From the NCBI GenBank assembly GCA_964455095.1, contig CAYVUV010000402.1, forward strand, positions 1-10,786: a DNA stretch of 10,786 bases, in the 5' to 3' direction. Positions within the stretch are counted from its first letter, which is position 1. Every line of letters begins with the position of its first letter. Positions 1 to 7,101 of the stretch are shown piece by piece. A program made the position numbers and the translations under genes. This DNA is from CAYVUV01 sp964455095. GTDB taxonomy: Bacteria; Desulfobacterota; Binatia; HRBIN30; CADEER01. The notes under the pieces are model-generated. The model did no database searches and was not told where the DNA came from. It was given only the letters and a program-made list of their open reading frames with translations.

Positions 1-1633
1 GCTCGCCATGGTCGCCGATCTCACCGACGCCAAGCTGCGCAAGCTGCGGCGCGGCGGCCACGATCCGGAGAAGGTGTACGCCGCCTACAAGGCGGCGGTC
101 GAGCACGTCGGCGCACCGACCGTCATCCTCGCCAAGACCATCAAGGGCTACGGCCTCGGCGAGGCCGGCGAAGGACGCAACGTCACGCATCAGCAAAAGA
201 AGCTGAACGAGAAGGAGCTGCGCGAGTTTCGCGACCGCTTCGGCATTCCGATCGCCGACCGCGATCTGCTCGAAACCCCTTTCTATCGGCCCGCCGACGA
301 CAGCACCGAGATGGAGTACCTGCACGAGCGCCGGCGCGCGCTCGGCGGCTACCTGCCGCGCCGCGTCGTGCGTGCCCAGCCGATCGAGGCCTTGCCGCTC
401 GCGTGGTTCCAGGAGTTTTTCGAGGGCACCGGCGAGCGCGAGGTGGCGACGACGATGGCGGCGGTGCGGCTGCTGCAGCGGCTGATGAACGATGAGCAGC
501 TGGGCAAGCTCATCGTCCCCATCGTCCCCGACGAGGCGCGCACGTTCGGCATGGACGCCCTGTTCCGCAAGTTCGGGATCTACAACAGCCGCGGCCAGCT
601 GTACGAAGCGGCCGACTCCGACGTCGTGCTTTTCTACCGCGAAGCCAAGGACGGCCAACTGATCGAGGAGGGCATCACCGAGGCCGGGTCGATGGCGTCA
701 TTCACCGCCGCCGGGACGGCGTACGCCACGCACGGCATCAACATGATCCCCTTCTACTTCTTCTATTCGATGTTCGGCTTCCAGCGTATCGGCGACCTGA
801 TCTGGCAGAACGCGGATATACGCGGCAAAGGGTTCCTCATCGGTGCGACCGCCGGGCGGACGACCCTGGCGGGCGAAGGGCTGCAGCATCAGGACGGGCA
901 CAGCCATGTCCTCGCCAGCACGGTCCCGACGCTGCGCGCCTACGACCCCGCCTATGCCTACGAGATCGCCGTGATCGTGCAGGACGGTCTGCGCCGCATG
1001 TACACCGAGCGCGAGGATTGCTTCTACTATCTCACCGTCGCCAACGAGATGTACCCGATGCCGGCGATGCCGGCGGGCGTCGAGGACGGGATCCGGCGCG
1101 GCCTCTACAAGCTGGCACCGGCCGAGGCGCCGGCTGACTGGCCGCGCCTGCACCTGTTCGGTAGCGGCGCCATTTTGCGCGAAGCCCTGCAGGCGCAACA
1201 GCTACTGGCGGAGCGCCGCGTCGCGGCCGATGTGTGGAGCGTCACCAGCTACACCGAGCTGCGCCGCGACGCGCTGGCTGCCGAGCGCTGGAACACCCTG
1301 CATCCGACCGCCGCGCCGCGCCTGCCGTATGTGACGCGGATGCTCGCCGACGAGCCGTGGCCGGTGGTCGCGGCGTCGGACTACATGAAAGCCGTCGCCG
1401 ACCAGCTGGCGCGCTTCATCCCCGGCGGTCTGTACCCGCTCGGCACCGACGGCTTCGGCCGCAGCGACACGCGCGAGGAGCTGCGCCGCCACTTCGAAGT
1501 CGACGCCGCCTCGATCTGCGTCGCCGCCCTCGCCCAGCTCGCCCGCCGCGGCGCCGTGCCCGCGTCCGACGTCGAGCGCGCGATTACGGACCTGGGTATC
1601 GACCCTGAGAAGGTGGACGCGGCGCGGGCGTAA
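1..1633 (+). CDS. aceE: Pyruvate dehydrogenase E1 component, homodimeric type (5'-truncated by window)
   Basis: E1 of the pyruvate dehydrogenase complex: thiamine diphosphate-dependent decarboxylation of pyruvate and reductive acetylation of the E2 lipoyl group, in the cytoplasm. About 541 residues are visible. The frame is open to the window edge (codons Leu-Ala precede the first Met at position 8), so this Met is internal. Recalled alignment with E. coli AceE (about 887 aa) gives a constant offset of 346. On that basis NVTHQ His61 matches His407, GITEAG Glu225 matches the cofactor-activating Glu571, and LQHQDGHSH His294 matches His640. Other family blocks are DEARTFGM, YSMFGFQRIGDL, SGRTTL-like AGRTTL, and the C-terminal TDGFGRSDTREELRRHFEVDA. 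All these catalytic positions are intact. The missing part is the N-terminal ThDP pyrophosphate-binding region. No aceF or lpd follows: the next gene is convergent after 24 bp, so this is the last or only gene of its unit. Family assignment is near certain. Confidence 0.97.
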   Translation, partial: LAMVADLTDAKLRKLRRGGHDPEKVYAAYKAAVEHVGAPTVILAKTIKGYGLGEAGEGRNVTHQQKKLNEKELREFRDRFGIPIADRDLLETPFYRPADDSTEMEYLHERRRALGGYLPRRVVRAQPIEALPLAWFQEFFEGTGEREVATTMAAVRLLQRLMNDEQLGKLIVPIVPDEARTFGMDALFRKFGIYNSRGQLYEAADSDVVLFYREAKDGQLIEEGITEAGSMASFTAAGTAYATHGINMIPFYFFYSMFGFQRIGDLIWQNADIRGKGFLIGATAGRTTLAGEGLQHQDGHSHVLASTVPTLRAYDPAYAYEIAVIVQDGLRRMYTEREDCFYYLTVANEMYPMPAMPAGVEDGIRRGLYKLAPAEAPADWPRLHLFGSGAILREALQAQQLLAERRVAADVWSVTSYTELRRDALAAERWNTLHPTAAPRLPYVTRMLADEPWPVVAASDYMKAVADQLARFIPGGLYPLGTDGFGRSDTREELRRHFEVDAASICVAALAQLARRGAVPASDVERAITDLGIDPEKVDAARA

Positions 1634-1657
1634 GTACGGCCTTTCGAAGTACGGGCA

Positions 1658-3694
1658 CTAGAGCGCCGCGCACGTGCCATCGCGGCACAGGCCACTGTTG
1701 GGCACGCCCTCGAATGGGCAGCTCAGCGTGTTCGGCGCCGGCTCGCTCTGGCAGGTGCCGTCGTGGCGAAAGTCGTACGTGCACGGATTGGCGTCATCGC
1801 AGGGCGGTTCGTCCGTACACCCCGGCGTGCCGGCAATGCAAAACGCCGACACTGGCGTATCGATGTTCGCCGTACAGTAGGCGGTGAAGGGGAAGGTGCA
1901 GTCCTCGGCGCGGCCGCCGAGCTCACCGACACCGCCGCCGACGAAGAGCATGCCGCCCGTCACGGCGGGAATGGAAGCGGCACCGCCGAGCTGCCCTTTG
2001 GTGTCGAGCTTCGCCAGCACCGTGCCGTCACTGGAGTCGAACACGTTGATCTCCGCGACGGCCAGCGTACCCATGAAGGCGAGGCCGGGCACCGCGGTGG
2101 CCCCTCCGAAGCTGGGAAGGACGTCCAGGTTCTGCCAGGCGATCGCGCCGTCCCCGAGCTCCAGCGCATGCGCGCTCGGCTTCTGAATGTTCTCGAGATC
2201 GGTTCCGACCGCCGTGCTGAAAAACACCCTGCCCTCCGGCGGCACCACCGCCGCGCTGGCAATGATCCCGCCGATCGAGCCGCCGGGGACAACGTTGGTC
2301 TTCCAGTACGGCAGCATGGGATTGCGGATCTCGGGCGGATCGGCGGCGCTGACGCCGTTGATCTCGTTCACGCCGTCGCGATCGACGACGTAATATGTCC
2401 CGTCCTTGTTGCCGATGCCGACCACCTCGCGCACCGCGCCGCCGATCTCGACCTCGAAGAGGTTGGGAACGCCGCCGAACGACAGGTCTTCGTTGTCGAC
2501 TTCGCTCGGCCGCCACACCCACGCCGGCGTGCCGTCGAGGCGCAGGGCGAACAGCGCCCGGTCGTAGGGCGGCATCGGCGGCGGCGGCGGGGTCGTCTCG
2601 GGATCGTCGTCGGTGTCGCAGTTGCTGGAGGCCGTGTAGAGCAGCTCGCGCCGCGCGTCGATCGACACCGACGACCAGACGTTGCCGCAGGCGTTGCCCG
2701 TACGGTCGAAGTCGCACCCCGGCCGCGTCGCGAGGAAGTTCTCCGGCAGGCCGAGTTGCTCGGCCGTGTGGTAGCCGTCGAAGTGACGGATGTTGTCTTC
2801 CGGAAACGGCCGGCAGGTCGCCCCGGTCGCGAGGTCGAAGTACCACGCCAGTCGGCCGTCGTCGGCGCGCACCGCGTACATGCCGCCCTTGCCGTTGCCG
2901 GTGTCGTTGATATCCATACCGAAGAAAATCAGGCCGTTGAACATCACCGGCGACGACTCCACCTCATTGCGCTCGCGCGGGTTGGGGAAGCCGCACGTCG
3001 TGCAGCCCGTGCCGGCATCGAACTCCCACACCAGCGCGCCCGTCGCGGCGTCGATGCAGTACATGCTCATGCCGCCGCCGATGTAGACGACCTGGCGACC
3101 GTCCAGCCACGCAACCAGCGGCGAGGAGGCGTACGGATACGACGCGCCCGGTTGTGGCTTGAGGGCGCGCTGCCACACCGGCCGGCCGTTCTCAGCCCGC
3201 AGGGCATAGAGGTTGCCATCCCACGATGCGGCGAACACCATCTGCGTCAGGCCCTCCTCCGGCAGCTCCACCCAGGCCACGGCCGGTGAGCCGGTGACGA
3301 TGGCCCCGGTCTGATAGCGCCACTTCGGAATCAGACCCGCGGCGGTCTCGCGCGTGATGGCGCGCTCGCGTGGGTTGTAGAAGAGCCGCCGCAGACTGCC
3401 GCCCAGCATGCGCCACTCCGGCCGTTCCGTGCCGCACCCCTGCAGCGAGTTGCGCACGGCCGCGACCAGCTCGGCGATGTCGACGCCGTCGTCGAGGCTG
3501 CCGTCCGCCCCCTCACACGCCGCGATGCCCTCGCTGCCCAGCGCGATGTTGACCGAGGTAATCAGCTCGTCGATCTCGACCTCGCGGTCGAAGTTGCAGT
3601 CACCGACGCAGGCGCCGGCGGCGCTCCCCAACAGCGCGTGAAACCCGACCGCCAACACGGCGGCGAACACCCGCCGCAGAATGCCATCGCCCAT
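1658..3694 (-). CDS. Secreted PQQ-type beta-propeller protein with EF-hand (dockerin-like) module and Cys-rich tail
   Basis: 678 aa, probably exported. Residues 1-28 form a signal peptide (basic RR, hydrophobic core, cleavage near AAG-A). Residues 30-87 hold two EF-hand loops, Asp32-x-Asn34-x-Asp36 ending Glu43 and Asp64-x-Ser66-x-Asp68 ending Glu75, each followed by a helix, as in dockerin-like repeats. Residues about 120-595 are PQQ-dehydrogenase-type propeller blades (KWRYQTG, GNLYALRAENG, GNVWSSVSID, NEDLSFGGVPNLF, GIGNKDGTYYVVDRDG). Asn358 and Asp403 sit where this family places Ca/PQQ-binding and catalytic residues, by recalled alignment. Residues 599-678 hold ten cysteines, including a CDDANPC motif. 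There is no CxxCH heme site, so any electron acceptor would be a separate protein. An acidic and proline-rich insert lies at 360-378. An alcohol or polyvinyl-alcohol-dehydrogenase-like oxidoreductase, or a non-catalytic PQQ-fold protein, are both possible. The start at 3694 is chosen because it begins the signal peptide; the open frame upstream to 3862 runs through a repeat. Confidence 0.88.
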   Translation of the reverse strand: MGDGILRRVFAAVLAVGFHALLGSAAGACVGDCNFDREVEIDELITSVNIALGSEGIAACEGADGSLDDGVDIAELVAAVRNSLQGCGTERPEWRMLGGSLRRLFYNPRERAITRETAAGLIPKWRYQTGAIVTGSPAVAWVELPEEGLTQMVFAASWDGNLYALRAENGRPVWQRALKPQPGASYPYASSPLVAWLDGRQVVYIGGGMSMYCIDAATGALVWEFDAGTGCTTCGFPNPRERNEVESSPVMFNGLIFFGMDINDTGNGKGGMYAVRADDGRLAWYFDLATGATCRPFPEDNIRHFDGYHTAEQLGLPENFLATRPGCDFDRTGNACGNVWSSVSIDARRELLYTASSNCDTDDDPETTPPPPPMPPYDRALFALRLDGTPAWVWRPSEVDNEDLSFGGVPNLFEVEIGGAVREVVGIGNKDGTYYVVDRDGVNEINGVSAADPPEIRNPMLPYWKTNVVPGGSIGGIIASAAVVPPEGRVFFSTAVGTDLENIQKPSAHALELGDGAIAWQNLDVLPSFGGATAVPGLAFMGTLAVAEINVFDSSDGTVLAKLDTKGQLGGAASIPAVTGGMLFVGGGVGELGGRAEDCTFPFTAYCTANIDTPVSAFCIAGTPGCTDEPPCDDANPCTYDFRHDGTCQSEPAPNTLSCPFEGVPNSGLCRDGTCAAL

Positions 3695-3696
3695 AG

Positions 3697-3704
3697 CCCC
3701 CCCC
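3697..3704 (-). promoter_or_regulatory. G8 tract at the ribosome-binding position of the PQQ-type gene
   Basis: Read on the minus strand, eight consecutive G residues end two bases before the ATG at 3694. No other Shine-Dalgarno-like sequence is visible, so this tract is the only candidate ribosome-binding site. A homopolymer here could change length by slippage and alter initiation. That consequence is inference. Confidence 0.4.
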
Positions 3705-3742
3705 AAAGTAATGCGTTTTCGCAACTCGCAACGTATCGAGCC

Positions 3743-3910
3743 AGGGTTCCTTCTCCCGGATGGGAGAAGGTCAGGATGAGGGGGATATGATGGATCGGCG
3801 CAGCCGCACCCAGCTTTGGCAGCTCGTTGGGGGCCGAATCTCATTCGTGGCCTGCGGCGCAATTAAATCCCCCTCACCTTGATCCTCTCCCATCCGGGAG
3901 AGGAAACCAG
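3743..3910 (-). repeat. Dispersed two-hairpin repeat element, copy 1
   Basis: Non-coding element of about 168 bp between the nadE stop and the PQQ-type gene start. Each end carries a short perfect hairpin. One is at 3749-3757/3762-3770 (9-bp stem, loop GGAT); the other is at 3884-3891/3896-3903 (8-bp stem, loop ATCC). The two ends are imperfect inverted repeats of each other over about 43 bp. The reverse complement of 3867-3910 is identical to 8269-8312 over 44 bp. The opposite end (3743-3787) matches 8382-8426 at 42 of 45 positions. The middle shares blocks such as ATTGCGCCG-AGGCCAC and GCTGCCAAAG. It resembles a REP/BIME-like or MITE-like element. No T-run follows either hairpin, so a simple intrinsic terminator is not indicated. 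Confidence 0.85.
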
Positions 3911-3938
3911 GCGACAAACACGTTGCCCGCGCGCGCCC

Positions 3939-5990
3939 TCAAGCGTCGCTCGCCTGACCGGACGGAATCGCGCGCGCTTCCGCCAGCCACACCTCCGGCG
4001 AGGCGTCCGACGGCATGCGCCAATCGCCGCGCGGCGACAGCGCGCCGCCGGAACCCACCTTGGGCCCGTCGGGCACGCAGTCGCGCTTGTACTGGCTGGC
4101 GAAGAAGCGCTCGAGAAATACGAGCAACCAGCGGCGGATCTCGGCCAGCGGGTAGCGCCCTTCGAAGGCGTGCACGGCGAGCCGCGCAATGCGCCGCGGC
4201 CCGGCGCCGAAGCGCAGCAGGTGGTACAGAAAGAAGTCGTGCAGCTCGTAGGGGCCGACGATGTCCTCGGAGCGCTGCGCGATCTCGCCATCGGGCCGCG
4301 GGCGCAGCAGCTCGGGGCTGATCGGCGTCGCCAGCACATCGTGCAACACGCGCTGCACGTCGGGCTCGGTGCCGAAGATCGACTCGGCCGCCCAGCGGAT
4401 GACGTAGGTGATCAGCGACTTGGGCACGCCGGCGTTGACGGCGTAGTGCCCGATGTGGTCGCCGCCATAGGTGCACCAGCCGAGGGCGATCTCGGACAGG
4501 TCGCCAGTGCCGAGATCGATGCCGCGCCGCTGCGACGCGGTGGCGAACAGCAGCAGTTTGCGCAACCACGCCTGCACGTTCTCGAAGGTCACGTCCTCGC
4601 GCTCGGGTGGGTGCCCGATGGCGGCGAAGACCGCCTCGCTGAGCGCGGCGATGGAGATCTCGACGTATGTCGCCCCGATGGCGCGGATCAACCCTTCGGC
4701 GTTGGCGCGCGTACGGGTGGTCGTGCCCAGCCCCGGCATCGTCACGCCGATGATGTCGGCGCGCGGCAGCCCGAGCAGGTCGACGGCGTGCGCCGCGACC
4801 AGGAGCGCCTGGGTCGAGTCCTGCCCGCCCGAGACGCCGACCACGATGCGCCGCCCCGCCTCCGGCAGCGACTGCAGTCGTTGCGCCAGCGAGGTGGCTT
4901 GAATCATGAACACCTCGCGGCAGCGCTCGTCGCGCGTCGCCGGATCGGCGGGCACGAACGGGTGCGGATCGATGCGGCGCTGGAGGCGGTGGTAGAGGCC
5001 GGGCGAACGGGTGTCGGCGCCGTCGCCGAAGTAGAGCGTGCGCATCGGCCGCCCGGCGTAGTCGCGCGCGTTGGCGCGAAACGACGTCTGGCGCAGCCGG
5101 TCCTGCCGCAACGCCTGCAGGTCGACATCGACCACCGCCGTGCTGCCGCTCAGGGCGAAGCGCTTGGTCTCGCCGATCAGCTGGCCGCGCTCGGCAATCA
5201 GGCCCTGGCCATCCCAGGCGAGATCGGCAGTCGATTCGCCGAACCCCGCGGCGCTGTACATCTGCACCGCCAGGTTGCGCGCCGACGCGCCGCGCACGAG
5301 CTCGCGGCGGTACTCGCACTTGGCCACGGTGATGTTCGAAGCCGACAGGTTGCCGAGCACCGTGGCGCCGTGCAGCGCCGCCACGGTGCTGGGCGGAATC
5401 GGCACCCAGAGATCCTCGCAGATGTCGGTGTGCAGCACGAAGTCCGGCAGATGCGCAGCGCGCAGCAGCAGGTCGGTGCCGAACGGCACGGCGCCGCCGA
5501 GCAGCCCGATTTCGGTCGCCACCGCTGCGGCGGCCGGGTGAAACCAACGCAGCTCGTAGAACTCGCGGTAGTTGGGCGGATACGACTTCGGCACCACGGC
5601 GAGCGGCCGGCCGTGATAGAGCGTGACGGCACAGTTGAACAGCGCCCCGTCGGCGATCAGCGGCACGCCGACCGAGAGGATCATCTCCCAGTCCGCCGTC
5701 GCCGCGGCGAGCTGCTCGAGCGCCTCCAGGCATGCCCTCAGCAGCGGCTCCTGGAAGAACAAATCGCCGCAGGTGTAGGCGCTCAGCCCGAGCTCGGGGC
5801 ACAGCGCGTAGTGGGCGCCCGCCCGATGCGCCTGGTCCAATTGGCGCAGGTGCGCGGCGGCGTTGAACTGCGGATTGCCGACCCGCGTCTCGGGCACGCA
5901 CACGGCGACGCGCGCGAATCCGTGCTGGCGCACGTCGAGAAAGTCGCTGTCGTCGCTCTGGGTCACAGGCCGGTCCGCAGACTCGTTCAT
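3939..5990 (-). CDS. nadE: Glutamine-dependent NAD+ synthetase
   Basis: 683 aa, cytoplasmic. It makes NAD+ from nicotinic acid adenine dinucleotide with ATP and glutamine-derived ammonia, the last step of NAD+ synthesis. The N-terminal nitrilase-type glutaminase domain (about 20-300) carries the Glu-Lys-Cys triad: Glu66 in CPELGLS, Lys135 in VPKSYPPNYREFYE, Cys191 in DICEDLW. The C-terminal ATP-pyrophosphatase domain has the P-loop SGGQDS at 387-392, then TGDLSEIALGW and NAGVPKSLITY. The end has GALSPRGDWRMPSD, as in the Mycobacterium tuberculosis enzyme (about 679 aa). Length and all key residues indicate a full, active protein. The ATG at 5990 has AGG six bases upstream. A longer open frame to 6098 would overlap the divergent gene and lacks family similarity, so it is rejected. 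The gene is divergent from the small Cys-rich gene across 90 bp. No canonical promoter box was clear. Confidence 0.97.
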   Translation of the reverse strand: MNESADRPVTQSDDSDFLDVRQHGFARVAVCVPETRVGNPQFNAAAHLRQLDQAHRAGAHYALCPELGLSAYTCGDLFFQEPLLRACLEALEQLAAATADWEMILSVGVPLIADGALFNCAVTLYHGRPLAVVPKSYPPNYREFYELRWFHPAAAAVATEIGLLGGAVPFGTDLLLRAAHLPDFVLHTDICEDLWVPIPPSTVAALHGATVLGNLSASNITVAKCEYRRELVRGASARNLAVQMYSAAGFGESTADLAWDGQGLIAERGQLIGETKRFALSGSTAVVDVDLQALRQDRLRQTSFRANARDYAGRPMRTLYFGDGADTRSPGLYHRLQRRIDPHPFVPADPATRDERCREVFMIQATSLAQRLQSLPEAGRRIVVGVSGGQDSTQALLVAAHAVDLLGLPRADIIGVTMPGLGTTTRTRANAEGLIRAIGATYVEISIAALSEAVFAAIGHPPEREDVTFENVQAWLRKLLLFATASQRRGIDLGTGDLSEIALGWCTYGGDHIGHYAVNAGVPKSLITYVIRWAAESIFGTEPDVQRVLHDVLATPISPELLRPRPDGEIAQRSEDIVGPYELHDFFLYHLLRFGAGPRRIARLAVHAFEGRYPLAEIRRWLLVFLERFFASQYKRDCVPDGPKVGSGGALSPRGDWRMPSDASPEVWLAEARAIPSGQASDA

Positions 5991-6034
5991 AATATACCTG
6001 CCCGCATCTCCCAAACGCGACGACTCGGGGGACG

Positions 6035-6054
6035 TGACTTTCCCCGCAAAGTCA
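6035..6054. promoter_or_regulatory. Perfect dyad in the nadE divergent intergenic region
   Basis: TGACTTT at 6035-6041 and AAAGTCA at 6048-6054 form a perfect 7-bp inverted repeat around a 6-base CCCCGC centre. It lies in the 90-bp gap between nadE (start 5990, -) and the 81-aa gene (start 6081, +). It could be an operator for one or both promoters, or a 5'-leader hairpin. I do not recognise it as a known NAD-related regulator site. The function is inference. Confidence 0.4.
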
Positions 6055-6080
6055 GATAGGCGCACTGCCGAGGACGAGAA

Positions 6081-6326
6081 ATGGGGTCGGTGATCCAATT
6101 CAACCCTCGCCGCCGCCGCCCGGGAACGGCGCGGTCAGGCGCGGCGCGCCCGGCGCAGGCCACGGCGGCCAACATGGTCTCCTGCCTGCAGTGCGGTGAG
6201 CACCATCCGATCGTGCGCCTGCAGGGCGGCGAGGAACGCTGCGTCACGGCGTTCTTTGACGGCACGCACTGGTTCTGCCGCAACCGCGGTTGCCGCCGTG
6301 CCTGGCTGAGCAACAAGCCCGACTAG
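6081..6326 (+). CDS. Small zinc-ribbon-like hypothetical protein (81 aa)
   Basis: I do not recognise a named family. The N-terminal third (residues 9-28) is basic and Arg/Ala-rich and probably unstructured. The rest is compact, with cysteines at 35, 38, 54, 66 and 71 arranged as Cys-x2-Cys (CLQC) and Cys-x4-Cys (CRNRGC), plus His41, His42 and His63. This fits a single zinc-ribbon or treble-clef fold. There is no signal peptide or membrane segment, so it is likely cytoplasmic. The ATG at 6081 is supported by AGGA at 6071-6074, six bases upstream. A shorter start at Met32 (6174) would keep all the cysteines but has a poorer ribosome-binding site. It precedes the SIMPL-domain gene by 34 bp on the same strand and is probably co-transcribed with it. 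The two share no obvious functional link. It is likely a real gene because of its Cys pattern and ribosome-binding site. Confidence 0.7.
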   Translation: MGSVIQFNPRRRRPGTARSGAARPAQATAANMVSCLQCGEHHPIVRLQGGEERCVTAFFDGTHWFCRNRGCRRAWLSNKPD

Positions 6327-6360
6327 CCGCGCCCTCCCCTGCGAGGACGCGAGGAGAGCC

Positions 6361-7086
6361 ATGCGACCATCGCCCCCCCTCAGCCTGAGCCTGAGCCTCA
6401 GCCTCTGCCTTTGCCTCTCCGTCTCCGCCCGCGCCGACGACGCCCCCGAGCGCCGCACGATCTCGGTCAGCAGCGAAGGCGAAGTCCACGCCCCCCCCGA
6501 CCTCGCCATCATTTCCTTCGCCGTGGAAACCACCGCTCCCGAAGCCGCCGCGGCGGTCGGCGAGAACGCCCGCAAGAGCGCCGCGCTGTCGAAGGCGATC
6601 AAGAGCCGCATGGACGCCGCCGACAAGATCAGCACCAGCGGCTACGGGCTCGATCCGGTGTACGAGCAGGCCAAGCCCGGCAGCAACACGGTGCCGCGCA
6701 TCAGCGGCTACGTCGCGCGCAACGAAGTGCGCGTCGAGGCGCACAAGCTCGACGCCGTCGGCGCCCTCATCGACGCCGCCGCCGGAGCCGGCGCCAACCG
6801 CGTCAGCGGCCTGACCTTCACGCTGGAAAACCGCTCCGCACAGCTGCGCGAGGCACTGCAGAAAGCCGGCGCCGAGGCCCGCCAACAAGCCGAGAGCGTC
6901 GCGACCGCCCTCGGCGTGCGGCTCAAGCAGGTGGTGGCCGCCTCGACCTCCGGCGGACCCATCGTCATGCCGAAGCAGTACGAGCGCATGGCGATGTCGT
7001 CGATGGAATCGTACGCGCCGACGCCAGTCGAGGCAGGGGATGTGGTCGTGCGCGCCGGGCTGCAGGTCACGTACGAGATCGAGTAG
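6361..7086 (+). CDS. SIMPL (DUF541, YggE-like) domain periplasmic protein
   Basis: 241 aa. Residues 1-25 form a signal peptide with an unusual alternating Leu-Ser/Leu-Cys core and a signal peptidase I site after SARA (residues 22-25). The mature part is a single SIMPL/DUF541 domain. It opens with a beta strand (TISVSSEGEVHAPPDLAIISF), has GYGLDPVYEQ and RISGYVARNEVRVE in the centre, a helix from about 159 (SAQLREALQKAGAEARQQAE), and a closing strand (VVVRAGLQVTYEI). Length matches YggE-type proteins (about 240 aa). The family is periplasmic or surface-linked, has been connected with oxidative stress in E. coli, and has no defined biochemical activity. The ATG at 6361 has AGGAG at 6352-6356. 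It lies downstream of the zinc-ribbon gene (34 bp) and is convergent with argC; a perfect inverted repeat follows 15 bp after the stop. LCLC in the signal region is not a convincing lipobox. Confidence 0.92.
   Translation: MRPSPPLSLSLSLSLCLCLSVSARADDAPERRTISVSSEGEVHAPPDLAIISFAVETTAPEAAAAVGENARKSAALSKAIKSRMDAADKISTSGYGLDPVYEQAKPGSNTVPRISGYVARNEVRVEAHKLDAVGALIDAAAGAGANRVSGLTFTLENRSAQLREALQKAGAEARQQAESVATALGVRLKQVVAASTSGGPIVMPKQYERMAMSSMESYAPTPVEAGDVVVRAGLQVTYEIE
6381..6416 (+). repeat. Hexanucleotide NNGCCT tract in the SIMPL signal peptide
   Basis: Six consecutive in-frame units of NNGCCT (CA, GA, GA, CA, CT and TT preceding GCCT) encode the alternating Ser-Leu/Cys-Leu hydrophobic core of the signal peptide. 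A C7 run precedes them at 6373-6379. Slippage by whole units would lengthen or shorten the core by two residues without breaking the frame. Actual variability cannot be judged from one sequence. Confidence 0.7.
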
Positions 7087-7101
7087 GGCCTCGAACTCCT
7101 A

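Noticed and set aside
1763..3289. Long open frame (508 codons) antisense to the PQQ-type gene
   Set aside because: It is a mirror of the real gene in GC-rich DNA: it is Arg/Ala/His-rich, has no recognisable domain, and the opposite strand has clear family motifs throughout.
3705..3738. Promoter for the PQQ-type gene (TTGCGA and TACTTT on the minus strand)
   Set aside because: Spacing is only 15 bases, and the transcript would begin almost at the ATG, with no leader.
3695..3862. N-terminal extension of the PQQ-type protein
   Set aside because: The extra 56 residues translate the repeat element and precede a good signal peptide, so the start at 3694 is preferred.
3741..3911. CCAGG direct repeats flanking copy 1 of the hairpin element as a target-site duplication
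   Set aside because: CCAGG occurs at 3741-3745 and 3907-3911 but overlaps the element's own inverted ends, and copy 2 shows no matching duplication, so insertion evidence is insufficient.
3879..6059. Open frame of 726 codons antisense to nadE
   Set aside because: Compositional shadow with no motifs; nadE on the other strand is unambiguous over the same span.
5991..6098. N-terminal extension of NadE
   Set aside because: It would overlap the divergent 81-aa gene and use up the promoter region, and the family normally begins near the 5990 start.
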